Assembly (NCBI GenBank): GCA_963579025.1
Contig: CAUZFZ010000179.1
Span: 1 to 19,412 of the forward strand
Direction of reading: 5' to 3'
Length of the DNA stretch: 19,412 nt
From: CAUZFZ01 sp963579025
GTDB lineage: Bacteria > Planctomycetota > Planctomycetia > Planctomycetales > Planctomycetaceae
This document shows positions 7,601-14,443 of the stretch, piece by piece (positions within the stretch are counted from its first letter, which is position 1; every line of letters begins with the position of its first letter). The position numbers and the translations under genes are program-made. The notes below the pieces were generated by a model. That model had not been told where the DNA came from. It ran no database searches and saw only the letters and a list, made by a program, of their open reading frames with translations.

Positions 7601-8138
7601 GCAAACGCGTCTGAAGAAACGTTTGGAAGAGTTGGATCAGGAAAAGCAACTTTCGCCCAAGGCACCGATCGCAGTCGGTGGCGCGTTGGTCGTTTCTGCC
7701 GGTATGCTCAGGAAACTCTCCGGTCAGGCATCGTCGGCCGATACGGTCCAAGCACGCGAAACAAAACGCGTCGAAATGATTGCGATGAAGGCCGTTGAGA
7801 CAGCCGAAATCGCACTCGGCCATAACCCTCGCGATGTCAGTGAGGACAAGTGCGGTTACGACATCGAATCGACGGATGGAGAAACCGGGCGTCTCCGATT
7901 TATCGAAGTGAAAGGACGGGGTGTTGGAGCTGATACCGTCACGATCACACGCAATGAAATCGTCACGGGCATCAACTCTTCAACGAGCTTCATCCTTGCC
8001 ATAGTGCAGGTCGATGGAGACGACCCTTTGCCGCCGGTTTATGTGCGGATGCCGTTCGAGCGTGAGCCTGACTTCGACGTGACGAGCGTGAATTACAAGC
8101 TAAACGAGCTGCTTGCGAAGGGAACTGCACCGTGCTAA
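4629..8138 (+). CDS. SNF2-family helicase with C-terminal DUF3883 domain
   Basis: This 1,169-aa protein is a superfamily 2 DNA translocase of the RapA/DrmD-like SNF2 type. Seen motifs are: Walker A DDPGAGKT (129-136), DEAH box (230-233), TATPHNG (267-273), helicase C-terminal start KLVIFTEHRDTL (511), motif V ATDAAGEGINLQ (569-580) and motif VI QRFGRIHRIGQ (599-609). A long acidic coiled-coil-like insert lies at about 380-500 and a charged helical region at about 940-1020. The C-terminal 120 residues match DUF3883, a PD-(D/E)XK-like fold, with D1078 (GYDIES) and E1093-V-K1095 (FIEVKGR) intact, so nuclease activity is possible. GTG 4629 is the start, 2 nt after the HTH gene. The end overlaps the next gene by 7 nt. 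It probably remodels or degrades foreign DNA. Confidence 0.93.
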   Translation: MAQLEEITKDATVKGILANAAVRIIDAKPIGSNALKVVYEAPDGTTDQEILYRDREPTLELVESGRPWSFTGDGSLFRLVSEAQRIQLAYLFDPVLAVHTSLVEPLPHQITAVYEEMLTRQPLRFLLADDPGAGKTIMAGLLIKELIVRGDLKRCMIVAPGNLVEQWQDELSEKFQLPFEIMTNDKFESAYSGNWFLENDLVICRLDKLSRNESVQDKLQVTDWDLVVVDEAHKMSASLYGNEVKETKRHKLGRFLSSLTRHFLLMTATPHNGKEEDFQLFMRLLDGDRFEGNFRPGVHACDASDMMRRMVKEDLLRFDETRLFPERKAYTVNYALSEDEAALYSEVTDYVRTEFDRAKALENGGRRGTVGFALTILQRRLASSPEAIFQSLRRRRERLASRIQEVKLMKRGETAMIEFTSDLPMLETDDDIEDFEDRPGEEFEDAEEDILDQATAAQTIAELELEIDRLKELEVLAGRVRNSGTDMKWEQLSSLLQDNEHMFDEYGNRRKLVIFTEHRDTLNYLHNRITTLLGMPESVVTISGGMLREHRKDAQDRFAHDKQTLVLLATDAAGEGINLQQAHLMVNYDLPWNPNRLEQRFGRIHRIGQTNVCHLWNLVAGETREGDVFRRLLEKLEVEREALGGAVFDVLGQAIEGRRLRDLLQEAILYGNQPEVKAKLKEKVEGALDHARLRELIEDRSLGHETMDTSRVREIRATMERANARRLQPYFIATFFRDGFAHLGGNLRERESKRFEITHVPADVRNRDRQIGTRNRVQRKYERITFDKNLINVEGQRQAAFVCPGHPLLDTCIDLILERYRDLLKQGAILINDNDLEEEVRALFYLEHSIQDGRTTASGSRRVISRQLQFVSIDRDAKVRSAGYAPYLDYRAATEEEIESIQPVLEEDWLTHGLEDRAIEYAISELVPRHVQEIRGRKDKLIDKTIQAVTERLTKEYMHWDNRAQQLKAQEEAGKTPKLNSRKAEQRADDLQTRLKKRLEELDQEKQLSPKAPIAVGGALVVSAGMLRKLSGQASSADTVQARETKRVEMIAMKAVETAEIALGHNPRDVSEDKCGYDIESTDGETGRLRFIEVKGRGVGADTVTITRNEIVTGINSSTSFILAIVQVDGDDPLPPVYVRMPFEREPDFDVTSVNYKLNELLAKGTAPC

Positions 8139-9316
8139 CGAACGAACAAATCAAGAGCCTCCTGCAGGACATCGAAGCAGATAATGTCGAGCGCACAACC
8201 TCGACAAACAATACGAACAAGTTCTGTGAAGCGATTTGCGCTTTTGCGAATGACATGCCAGGACATGGCCAGCCGGGCTACCTCTTTATTGGAGCGGAGG
8301 ACGGAACCGGCAAGATCGCAGCGATAGATATTACCGACCAATTACTCCAAAACCTTGCCAGTCACCGGGACTCTGGTCAGATTGTCCCATTGCCGTCACT
8401 CGTCGTGCAGAAGGCATCCTTTCCGGAAGGCGATGTCGCTGTCGTAGAAGTTCAGCCTTCGGATATGCCGCCAGTCCGATATCGCGGACGAGTTTGGGTT
8501 CGGGTCGGTCCACGCCGTGGAATCGCCACCGAGCAGGAAGAACGAACCCTTACAGAGCGACGAGTCCACTCGGCCAGGACGTTCGACATACAACCCTGTC
8601 TTGGTTGCAGCACTGACCAGATTGTCCATTCACTTTTCGACGATTATCGAAATGCGGCAATCGCGCCGGAGATCATTGAAGAAAACAACCGTGACAGGCT
8701 CGAGCAAATGGCAGCTCTCGGGCTTTGGGATACTAAAAATCAGTGTCTCACCAATGCCGGTGTCCTGCTGTTTTCTGAATCACCCCAGAACTGGCTGCCC
8801 GGCGCGTATCTCCAGTACGTGCATTATGAGGGGAACGGTTTGGAATCCGAAGTTCTGGACGAGCGCAATTTCGGCGGCGATCAGGTCACCATGCTTCGAG
8901 AACTCGACGCCTTTCTCAAGACGTTGTTTCCTTCGCGTCCCGTTCCCGATTCTGCGTTGAGAGAAAGACAGGTCACACCTTATCCGACTTGGGCTGTTCG
9001 CGAGCTATTGATGAATGCGGTCATGCACCGCGATTACCAGTCGAATGCTCCGATTCGGTTTTACTGGTTCTCAGATCGCATCGAAATCCAAAACCCAGGT
9101 GGACTCTACGGCAATGCCACGAATTTCCCCAATCAGAACGATTATCGAAATCCCAAGATCGCCGAAGCGATGAAGACACTCGGGTATGTCAACAGATTTG
9201 GCCGCGGCATCGCCACAGTTCAAGCCCAGTTGGACAACAACGCAAATCCGCCCGCTGAATTCGACACGAGTGAAACAACATTATTCCTCGCCACGGTACG
9301 GGAAGCCCAGTCATGA
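8132..9316 (+). CDS. AlbA_2 / HATPase_c_4 protein (Schlafen-like DNA-binding plus ATPase)
   Basis: This 394-aa protein has an N-terminal AlbA_2 (Schlafen AlbA_2) domain at about residues 15-135, shown by FCEAICAFANDMPGHGQPGYLFIGAEDGTG and the VRYRGRVWVRVGPRRGIAT ending, each a family hallmark. A C-terminal GHKL-type HATPase_c_4 domain at about 285-365 has the N-box ELLMNAVMHRDY (291-302), G1 box DRIEIQNPGGL and a late GRGI motif. Such proteins are annotated as ATP-binding or RecG-like regulators and occur in defence loci; the exact role is unknown, with nucleic-acid sensing coupled to ATP a reasonable inference. GTG 8132 overlaps the helicase stop by 7 nt, and its TGA overlaps the ATG of the ParA gene (ATGA), so it is in the middle of one operon. 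Confidence 0.88.
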   Translation: MLTNEQIKSLLQDIEADNVERTTSTNNTNKFCEAICAFANDMPGHGQPGYLFIGAEDGTGKIAAIDITDQLLQNLASHRDSGQIVPLPSLVVQKASFPEGDVAVVEVQPSDMPPVRYRGRVWVRVGPRRGIATEQEERTLTERRVHSARTFDIQPCLGCSTDQIVHSLFDDYRNAAIAPEIIEENNRDRLEQMAALGLWDTKNQCLTNAGVLLFSESPQNWLPGAYLQYVHYEGNGLESEVLDERNFGGDQVTMLRELDAFLKTLFPSRPVPDSALRERQVTPYPTWAVRELLMNAVMHRDYQSNAPIRFYWFSDRIEIQNPGGLYGNATNFPNQNDYRNPKIAEAMKTLGYVNRFGRGIATVQAQLDNNANPPAEFDTSETTLFLATVREAQS

Positions 9317-10302
9317 AAACTATAGCCTTTTTCAATAACAAGGGCGGCGTGGGTAAGACAACGTTGGTCTATCACATCGCCTGGATGATGGCCGAGCTGG
9401 GGCACAAAGTGCTGGCAGCCGACCTCGATCCGCAATCCAATCTGTCAAGCATGTTCCTGCAAGAGGAAACGCTCGAAAACTTGTGGCCAGAAGACGATCA
9501 GCACTCCAGTGTGCTCGCCTCGGTTTCGCCGATTCTCGAAGGAATTGGTGACATCGCGCCCGCATCGACACAAAAGGTGCTCGAAAACCTTCACCTGATT
9601 CCGGGTGATCTTGGACTCTCGCAGTTCGAGGACAAACTCTCAGATAGTTGGCCACGCTGCCTCGACCGTGATCCGGCAGCGTTCCGTGCAATTACCGCGT
9701 TTTATCGGATCGTTAAGAACGCAGCCGATTCCGTTGACGCCCAGATTGCACTGTTGGACGTTGGCCCAAATCTCGGCGCTATCAATCGCTCTGCACTGAT
9801 TGCCGCCGATCACGTCGTGTCACCACTGGCACCGGACCTCTATTCTCTTCAAGGACTGAAGAACCTTGGTCCGACGCTGAAGGACTGGCGTCAGGGTTGG
9901 AGGCAACGACTCGAACAAAAACCGGAGAACCTCAACATCAGTCTTCCCATCGGAAGAATGAATCCCGCTGGCTACATCGTCATGCAGCACGTTGAACGAA
10001 AGAACCGGCCCGTCAAGGCTTTCCAAAAGTGGGTCCGGAGAATCCCTCAAACATACAGAGAGTATGTACTTGGTCAACCAGATGGTGACATTCCGGAACC
10101 CGATCCCCATTGCTTAGGAATGGTGCGGAACTACCAAAGCCTCGTCCCGATGGCGCAGGAGGCGAGGAAGCCGATCTTCTTTCTCAAGTCTGCTGACGGA
10201 GCAATTGGTGCTCACGCCCAAAGCGTCACCAAAAGCTATTGCGACTTCAAACGGATGACGGAAGCAATTCTGGAAAATACACCGCCGGAAAGCCATGAAT
10301 GA
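9313..10302 (+). CDS. ParA/MinD-type deviant Walker ATPase
   Basis: The deviant Walker A motif KGGVGKTT (10-17) carries the signature lysine K10. ADLDPQSN (36-43) and ALLDVGPNLGAINR (D149) give the Walker A' and B elements. At 329 aa it fits chromosomal or plasmid ParA. Family members dimerise on ATP and bind DNA non-specifically to move or position cargo. No ParB or parS-like site is seen, so plasmid segregation is unlikely here. The gene is embedded between defence genes and overlaps the previous one by ATGA, so it may position or gate the defence complex; that is inference. The segment after 220 (HVERKNRPVKAFQKWVRRIP) is not part of the minimal ATPase core. Confidence 0.88.
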   Translation: MKTIAFFNNKGGVGKTTLVYHIAWMMAELGHKVLAADLDPQSNLSSMFLQEETLENLWPEDDQHSSVLASVSPILEGIGDIAPASTQKVLENLHLIPGDLGLSQFEDKLSDSWPRCLDRDPAAFRAITAFYRIVKNAADSVDAQIALLDVGPNLGAINRSALIAADHVVSPLAPDLYSLQGLKNLGPTLKDWRQGWRQRLEQKPENLNISLPIGRMNPAGYIVMQHVERKNRPVKAFQKWVRRIPQTYREYVLGQPDGDIPEPDPHCLGMVRNYQSLVPMAQEARKPIFFLKSADGAIGAHAQSVTKSYCDFKRMTEAILENTPPESHE

Positions 10303-10587
10303 CGCGCCCCGATTCTTATCGCAATTCGTGGCGATCTGTCCGAGTGGACCATTTCAAACCAAGATTAAGGTGACTCGGACGCCAATCAAATCAATCGCTT
10401 ACGGAGATTGTGTTTTGTCCGGTGTTGTTCCCGGATGCCCACAGAATCCTATGGGGTTCTATGGCACATTTCGGAGCAAACCCCTGCCGACGGGAAAGTG
10501 CCACATTTCACAACGCATTTGTGCAACGGAAGTTACGCCGCCTGCCTTATGGGGCTCTATGGGCTTGTCCGCAGCTGAAGGAGCATC
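10303..10587 (+). other. Gene-poor stretch between parA-like gene and methyltransferase remnant
   Basis: No convincing protein is encoded here. An ORF (10295-10591) overlaps the ParA stop at one end and the remnant start at the other (ATGA), but it is rich in Cys, Pro and Ser, with no domain. A near-repeat, TATGGGGTTCTATGG (10450-10464) and TATGGGGCTCTATGG (10548-10562), occurs 98 nt apart. AAGGAG at 10578-10583 serves the remnant start at 10588. Confidence 0.5.
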
Positions 10588-10910
10588 ATGACGGACACAA
10601 CCTACCGAAAAAAGCTGATCGAAGTCGCGTTGCCGTTGAAGGTGAGTGCACGGGAGATTTCGGTCCGATTCGGCATCCTTTGACACTGTACTTGTGGCGG
10701 GCGAGGCTGCCGCTAACGGCTTGCCAAGCAGTGCTGTTTCCGTCGCTGGAGAAAGAACCCGAAGACGACCAGATTCACGTCACCAACAAAGAGAACAAAG
10801 GAAACGTTTCAGAAGGGATGGCCACGATCGTGAATCGAGCCATGCTCCAAGATCGCTCTCGTTTAGACGGGCCTGCGATTACAAGACACCGACATTTTAT
10901 TAGAGGCTGA
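10588..10910 (+). pseudogene. 5' remnant of a DUF1156 DNA methyltransferase gene
   Basis: ATG 10588, with AAGGAG 4 nt upstream, opens a frame reading TYRKKLIEVALPLK, the same opening as the intact gene at 11459 (SRKKLIEVALPLK). Reading then stops at TGA 10681. In the next frame the expected continuation appears: RHPLTLYLWRARLPLTACQA and VLFPSLEKEPEDDQ, matching HPSSLHLWWARRPLGACRAV in the intact protein. A one-base frameshift near 10672 and loss of a few codons after LPLK explain the break. Similarity fades after about 10770, and the rest up to 10910 is unrecognisable. The methyltransferase and catalytic motifs are absent, so it cannot be functional. It is probably what remains of an older methyltransferase displaced by the following cassette. 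Confidence 0.8.
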
Positions 10911-10976
10911 TGCGCAACAGCAACGTATTCAGCATACTGCATACCACACGTTAGTCGCACGCGAGGTTAATACAAA

Positions 10977-11462
10977 GTGATTATTTCAAAAGCACAAGGA
11001 GTACACGATCGCTCGAATGCCATCGTGGTTTCATTCGCACACAAACACCTAGCTCTTATCAAAGAAGATCGCATTCGTGCTGCGATTCGAAAACGTATCC
11101 CAACTAGTGGTTCGCCCGAATGGCTCTATTTTTATGTAAACGCTCCCGCAAGTTACATTGCTGGCCGGGCGAGGTTGACCAATTGCTGCCACGTTGACTT
11201 ACTAAGGGCATTGGGTTCTTTCGATCAACTTCAGTTGAAAGATTCCGAAATTCGCAAGTATGTTGGGACAGCTGCAAATATTGGGATGTATGAGTTTGGC
11301 TCGATAGAGAATGCGCACTCTCTGGTAACACTGCCAGAGTTACGAGAACACGCTGTTTTCAATCCACCTCAGTCTTTCCTGTACTTATCCGACGAAGGCA
11401 AAGGCTGCTTCGACAGGCTTCTTTTCACAAAGTCTGACAAAGCAAAAGGGAGCCAAAAATGA
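10977..11462 (+). CDS. ASCH/PUA-like domain protein
   Basis: This 161-aa protein fits the ASCH (PUA-like) fold: AIVVSFAHKHLALIKEDRIRAA with basic residues after the first strand, WLYFYVNAPASYIAGRARL as the central strands, IGMYEFGSIE, and the diagnostic PPQSFLYL near the C-terminus. ASCH and related EVE domains bind RNA or modified bases, so a reader role beside a DNA methyltransferase is attractive but inferred. GTG 10977 has GAGG 10 nt upstream. The stop TGA overlaps the ATG of the methyltransferase gene (ATGA), so the two are translationally coupled and probably arrived together. Base composition is AT-richer than in the flanking genes (24 of 60 bases G/C at 11221-11280). No catalytic residues can be assigned. 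Confidence 0.72.
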   Translation: MIISKAQGVHDRSNAIVVSFAHKHLALIKEDRIRAAIRKRIPTSGSPEWLYFYVNAPASYIAGRARLTNCCHVDLLRALGSFDQLQLKDSEIRKYVGTAANIGMYEFGSIENAHSLVTLPELREHAVFNPPQSFLYLSDEGKGCFDRLLFTKSDKAKGSQK

Positions 11463-14419
11463 GTCGGAAGAAACTTATCGAAGTCGCTCTGCCGTTGAAA
11501 AAGATCAATCTGGAGTGTGTGAGGGAAAAGTCAATCCGCCAAGGGCACCCTTCTAGTCTGCACCTCTGGTGGGCGAGACGCCCCCTGGGCGCTTGCCGTG
11601 CCGTGCTGTTTGCGTCGTATGTCAATGACCCTGATGATGACCCGATGTATGGAATCGACTCTGAGATCGCTTCGACAGAACGCGCACGTTTGTTCGATCT
11701 CATCGAAGAGTTGGTCACGTGGGAGAATAGTGCCAACTCACGCGTTATTGGTCGCGCCCGGCAAGAAATAGCCCGAAGCGTCGCGGCCGATTTAGTGGAC
11801 ATTCGGCGGCTCACGGAACATGCCAAGCTCGTCGCCGAATCGAAAACGCTACCGCATGGCCGAAGCTATCGTGGCGGCCAGCCCTCGGAATACACACCGC
11901 ACGAGATAAAACACAAGCTCGCAGATAGTCAGCAAATTCTTCATTTTCTTTATCATTTCGCGCCAGCTGTGCTGGACCCGTTTGCGGGCGGGGGATCAAT
12001 TCCATTGGAAGCCCAACGCCTCGGCCTGAGGAGCTATGCTAGCGACTTAAATCCTGTCCCACTGCTGCTAAACAAGGCCCTTGCTGAATTTCCACCACAG
12101 TTCGCGAATCTTCCGCCGGTGAATCCGGATTCACGTGTAGGGAGAGTCACAGCCGATGGTTGGCAAGGGGCAGAAGGCTTGGCTGATGACGTTCTGTATT
12201 ATGGCAAATGGATACGTGAACAAGCGAAATCACAACTACAGCACCTGTACCCATCGGTAACCGTCACTGATGCAATGGCGGCTACCAATCCAAAACTACA
12301 ATCAGAAGTCGGCAACTCGATTACAGTTGTAGCATGGCTATGGGCAAGAACAGTCCAATGCCCGAACCCTGCGTGCGGTAAACGAATGCCAATGCTCACA
12401 TCATTTTGGCTTTCGAAAAAGAAGGGAAATGAATGCTATGTCGTGCCAGATACTAAAGCTGATAAATTGTGTTTCCGAATAGTTCAGGGAACGGACGGCG
12501 ACGTACCTGAACCCACATCAACGCGTTCGATGGCACGCTGCGTTTACTGTGGCACTGTGATGAAGAAGTCGCAACTTCGTGAAGTTGCGACTCAGTACGG
12601 TGTCGAGCACATTCCAGTTGCAGCTGTCCTCAACACCAAATCTGGTCGTGTTTATGTCGAAGGCGTTAAATTTGGAACAAGTAACATCCCGTCGTTCGAC
12701 TTACCCGAAATCGACCAACTGATTACGAACGACAAGCGATGGTTTTCGCCACCTCTATATGGCCTTCCATCTTTCAGCGATTTGTTTACAGAGCGACAGC
12801 TTGCGTTTCTTGCAACGCTCTGTGCACTAATTCCCGATGCACTAAAGAAGGTGAAAGGTGATTGCGATGCGGCAACGGGCGACCGTGTGACTGATGAGTA
12901 TGCAGAAGCTGTGACTACATATTTGGGACTCGCGATAAGTCGATGTGCAGGCGCCAATTGCACACTTGCGATTTGGTCGACATCAAGGGATCAATCGATC
13001 AACGCATTTGGTCGGCAGGCGATGCCAATGACTTGGGATTTTCCTGAGATAAACCCCTTTTCTGGTGCGGCCGGGGATCCACTGCAGTCATTCACATCGC
13101 TCGAAAAGATCATTCGACGGTTGCCCGCCGCAGTACCGACCATCATCTCTCAACAGGACGCCAGGTCGGCTTCAATTGCTGGTGGCGGCACGGCGGCAAT
13201 TTGTACTGATCCGCCTTATTACGACAATATTGGATACGCCGACCTTTCGGATTTTTTCTATGTCTGGATACGGCGAGCACTTGCCCATGTCTACCCGCAG
13301 GAGCTCACGACTCTGCTCACTCCCAAGACAGAGGAATTGATCGCATCGCCCAATCGACACGCGGGCGGAGCGAAGGCTGCAAAGTCGTATTTTGAGAAAG
13401 GGCTAGGGGAAACACTCAACAATTTTGCAAAAATTGCTGACTCTTCTATTCCGGTTACTATATTTTACGCGTTCAAACAATCGGAGATAACATCCGAGGG
13501 TCAGGCATCAACCGGATGGGAGACATTCTTGGCAGCCGTTTTGGGGGCTGGGTTCTCGATCGTTGGAACTTGGCCGGTGCGGACTGAACGAGATCAAGGT
13601 CTCAAGACTGGCACCAACGTGTTGGCTTCATCAATTGTCTTGGTTTGTCGCCTCCGTGCCGAGACTGCCGAGCGTGTATCTCGCAGAGAGTTTCGTGCTG
13701 CATTGAAGGCCGAACTGCCGGACGCACTTCGATTGCTACAACAGAGTAACATTGCCCCAGTTGATCTGGCACAGGCGGCAATTGGGCCCGGTATTGGCGT
13801 GTTTTCTCGCTACTTGGAAGTACTTGAGCAGGACGGCTCGAGAATGTCTGTTCGGACCTCGCTTGGCATCATTAACGAAGTGCTCGACGAGGTGCTCACC
13901 GAACAGGAAGGCGAATTTGACAACGACACGCGGTTCGCGCTGAAGTGGTTTGAGCAATACGCCCACGACCAAGGTTCGTTTGGCGATGCAAACACTCTAG
14001 CGAATGCGCTTGCAATTGGTATTAACGGGCTTCAAGAAGCAGGGATCGTCGTTGCACAATCAGGCAAGGTGAAGCTGATCGCCAGAGACGACCTCGCGTC
14101 GGATTGGACACCTGCTTCAGATGTGCGTTTAACGCTGTGGGAATGTGTTCAGCAGTTGATTCGCAGACTTGAAGTCGACGGAGAATCCGGTGCAGCCGAA
14201 TTACTCCATGAGATTGTGCGTGTTCGCGGGAGTGACTATGGCGAATGTGCTCGCGACCTTGCCTATCGTCTCTACAGCACCTGCGAACGCAAAAGCTGGC
14301 CAGCAGAAGCACTGAGTTACAACGGTCTGGTCGTCAGTTGGCCGGAGATCGCAAAGCTGGCTCGCGAGATGAAATCCAGCGGTCCAACGGCAACACAGCA
14401 AGAAATGTTTGACTCATAA
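11459..14419 (+). CDS. DUF1156 DNA adenine methyltransferase, 986 aa
   Basis: The protein starts with the DUF1156 opening KKLIEVALPLKKINLECVRE and HPSSLHLWWARRPLGACRAV. SAM-binding motif I is DPFAGGGSIPLEA (173-185) with DLNP (196-199), and the catalytic DPPYYDN (584-590) marks an amino-methyltransferase, so N6-adenine or N4-cytosine methylation is expected. A zinc-ribbon-like insert carries C301/C306 and C361/C364. Family members sit in anti-phage loci with DUF499 proteins, marking self DNA. The ATG overlaps the ASCH stop, and DUF499 follows after 24 nt. The gene is AT-richer than DUF499 (23 of 60 G/C at 12421-12480 against 37 of 60 at 15061-15120), supporting separate acquisition. Its target motif cannot be read from the sequence. 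Confidence 0.92.
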   Translation: MSRKKLIEVALPLKKINLECVREKSIRQGHPSSLHLWWARRPLGACRAVLFASYVNDPDDDPMYGIDSEIASTERARLFDLIEELVTWENSANSRVIGRARQEIARSVAADLVDIRRLTEHAKLVAESKTLPHGRSYRGGQPSEYTPHEIKHKLADSQQILHFLYHFAPAVLDPFAGGGSIPLEAQRLGLRSYASDLNPVPLLLNKALAEFPPQFANLPPVNPDSRVGRVTADGWQGAEGLADDVLYYGKWIREQAKSQLQHLYPSVTVTDAMAATNPKLQSEVGNSITVVAWLWARTVQCPNPACGKRMPMLTSFWLSKKKGNECYVVPDTKADKLCFRIVQGTDGDVPEPTSTRSMARCVYCGTVMKKSQLREVATQYGVEHIPVAAVLNTKSGRVYVEGVKFGTSNIPSFDLPEIDQLITNDKRWFSPPLYGLPSFSDLFTERQLAFLATLCALIPDALKKVKGDCDAATGDRVTDEYAEAVTTYLGLAISRCAGANCTLAIWSTSRDQSINAFGRQAMPMTWDFPEINPFSGAAGDPLQSFTSLEKIIRRLPAAVPTIISQQDARSASIAGGGTAAICTDPPYYDNIGYADLSDFFYVWIRRALAHVYPQELTTLLTPKTEELIASPNRHAGGAKAAKSYFEKGLGETLNNFAKIADSSIPVTIFYAFKQSEITSEGQASTGWETFLAAVLGAGFSIVGTWPVRTERDQGLKTGTNVLASSIVLVCRLRAETAERVSRREFRAALKAELPDALRLLQQSNIAPVDLAQAAIGPGIGVFSRYLEVLEQDGSRMSVRTSLGIINEVLDEVLTEQEGEFDNDTRFALKWFEQYAHDQGSFGDANTLANALAIGINGLQEAGIVVAQSGKVKLIARDDLASDWTPASDVRLTLWECVQQLIRRLEVDGESGAAELLHEIVRVRGSDYGECARDLAYRLYSTCERKSWPAEALSYNGLVVSWPEIAKLAREMKSSGPTATQQEMFDS

Positions 14420-14443
14420 ACATAAGGCACTGAGACGCTCACC

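Noticed and set aside
10295..10591. 98-aa ORF linking the ParA gene to the remnant by overlaps at both ends
   Set aside because: Sequence is Cys/Pro/Ser-rich with no domain; the overlaps are probably chance or relics.
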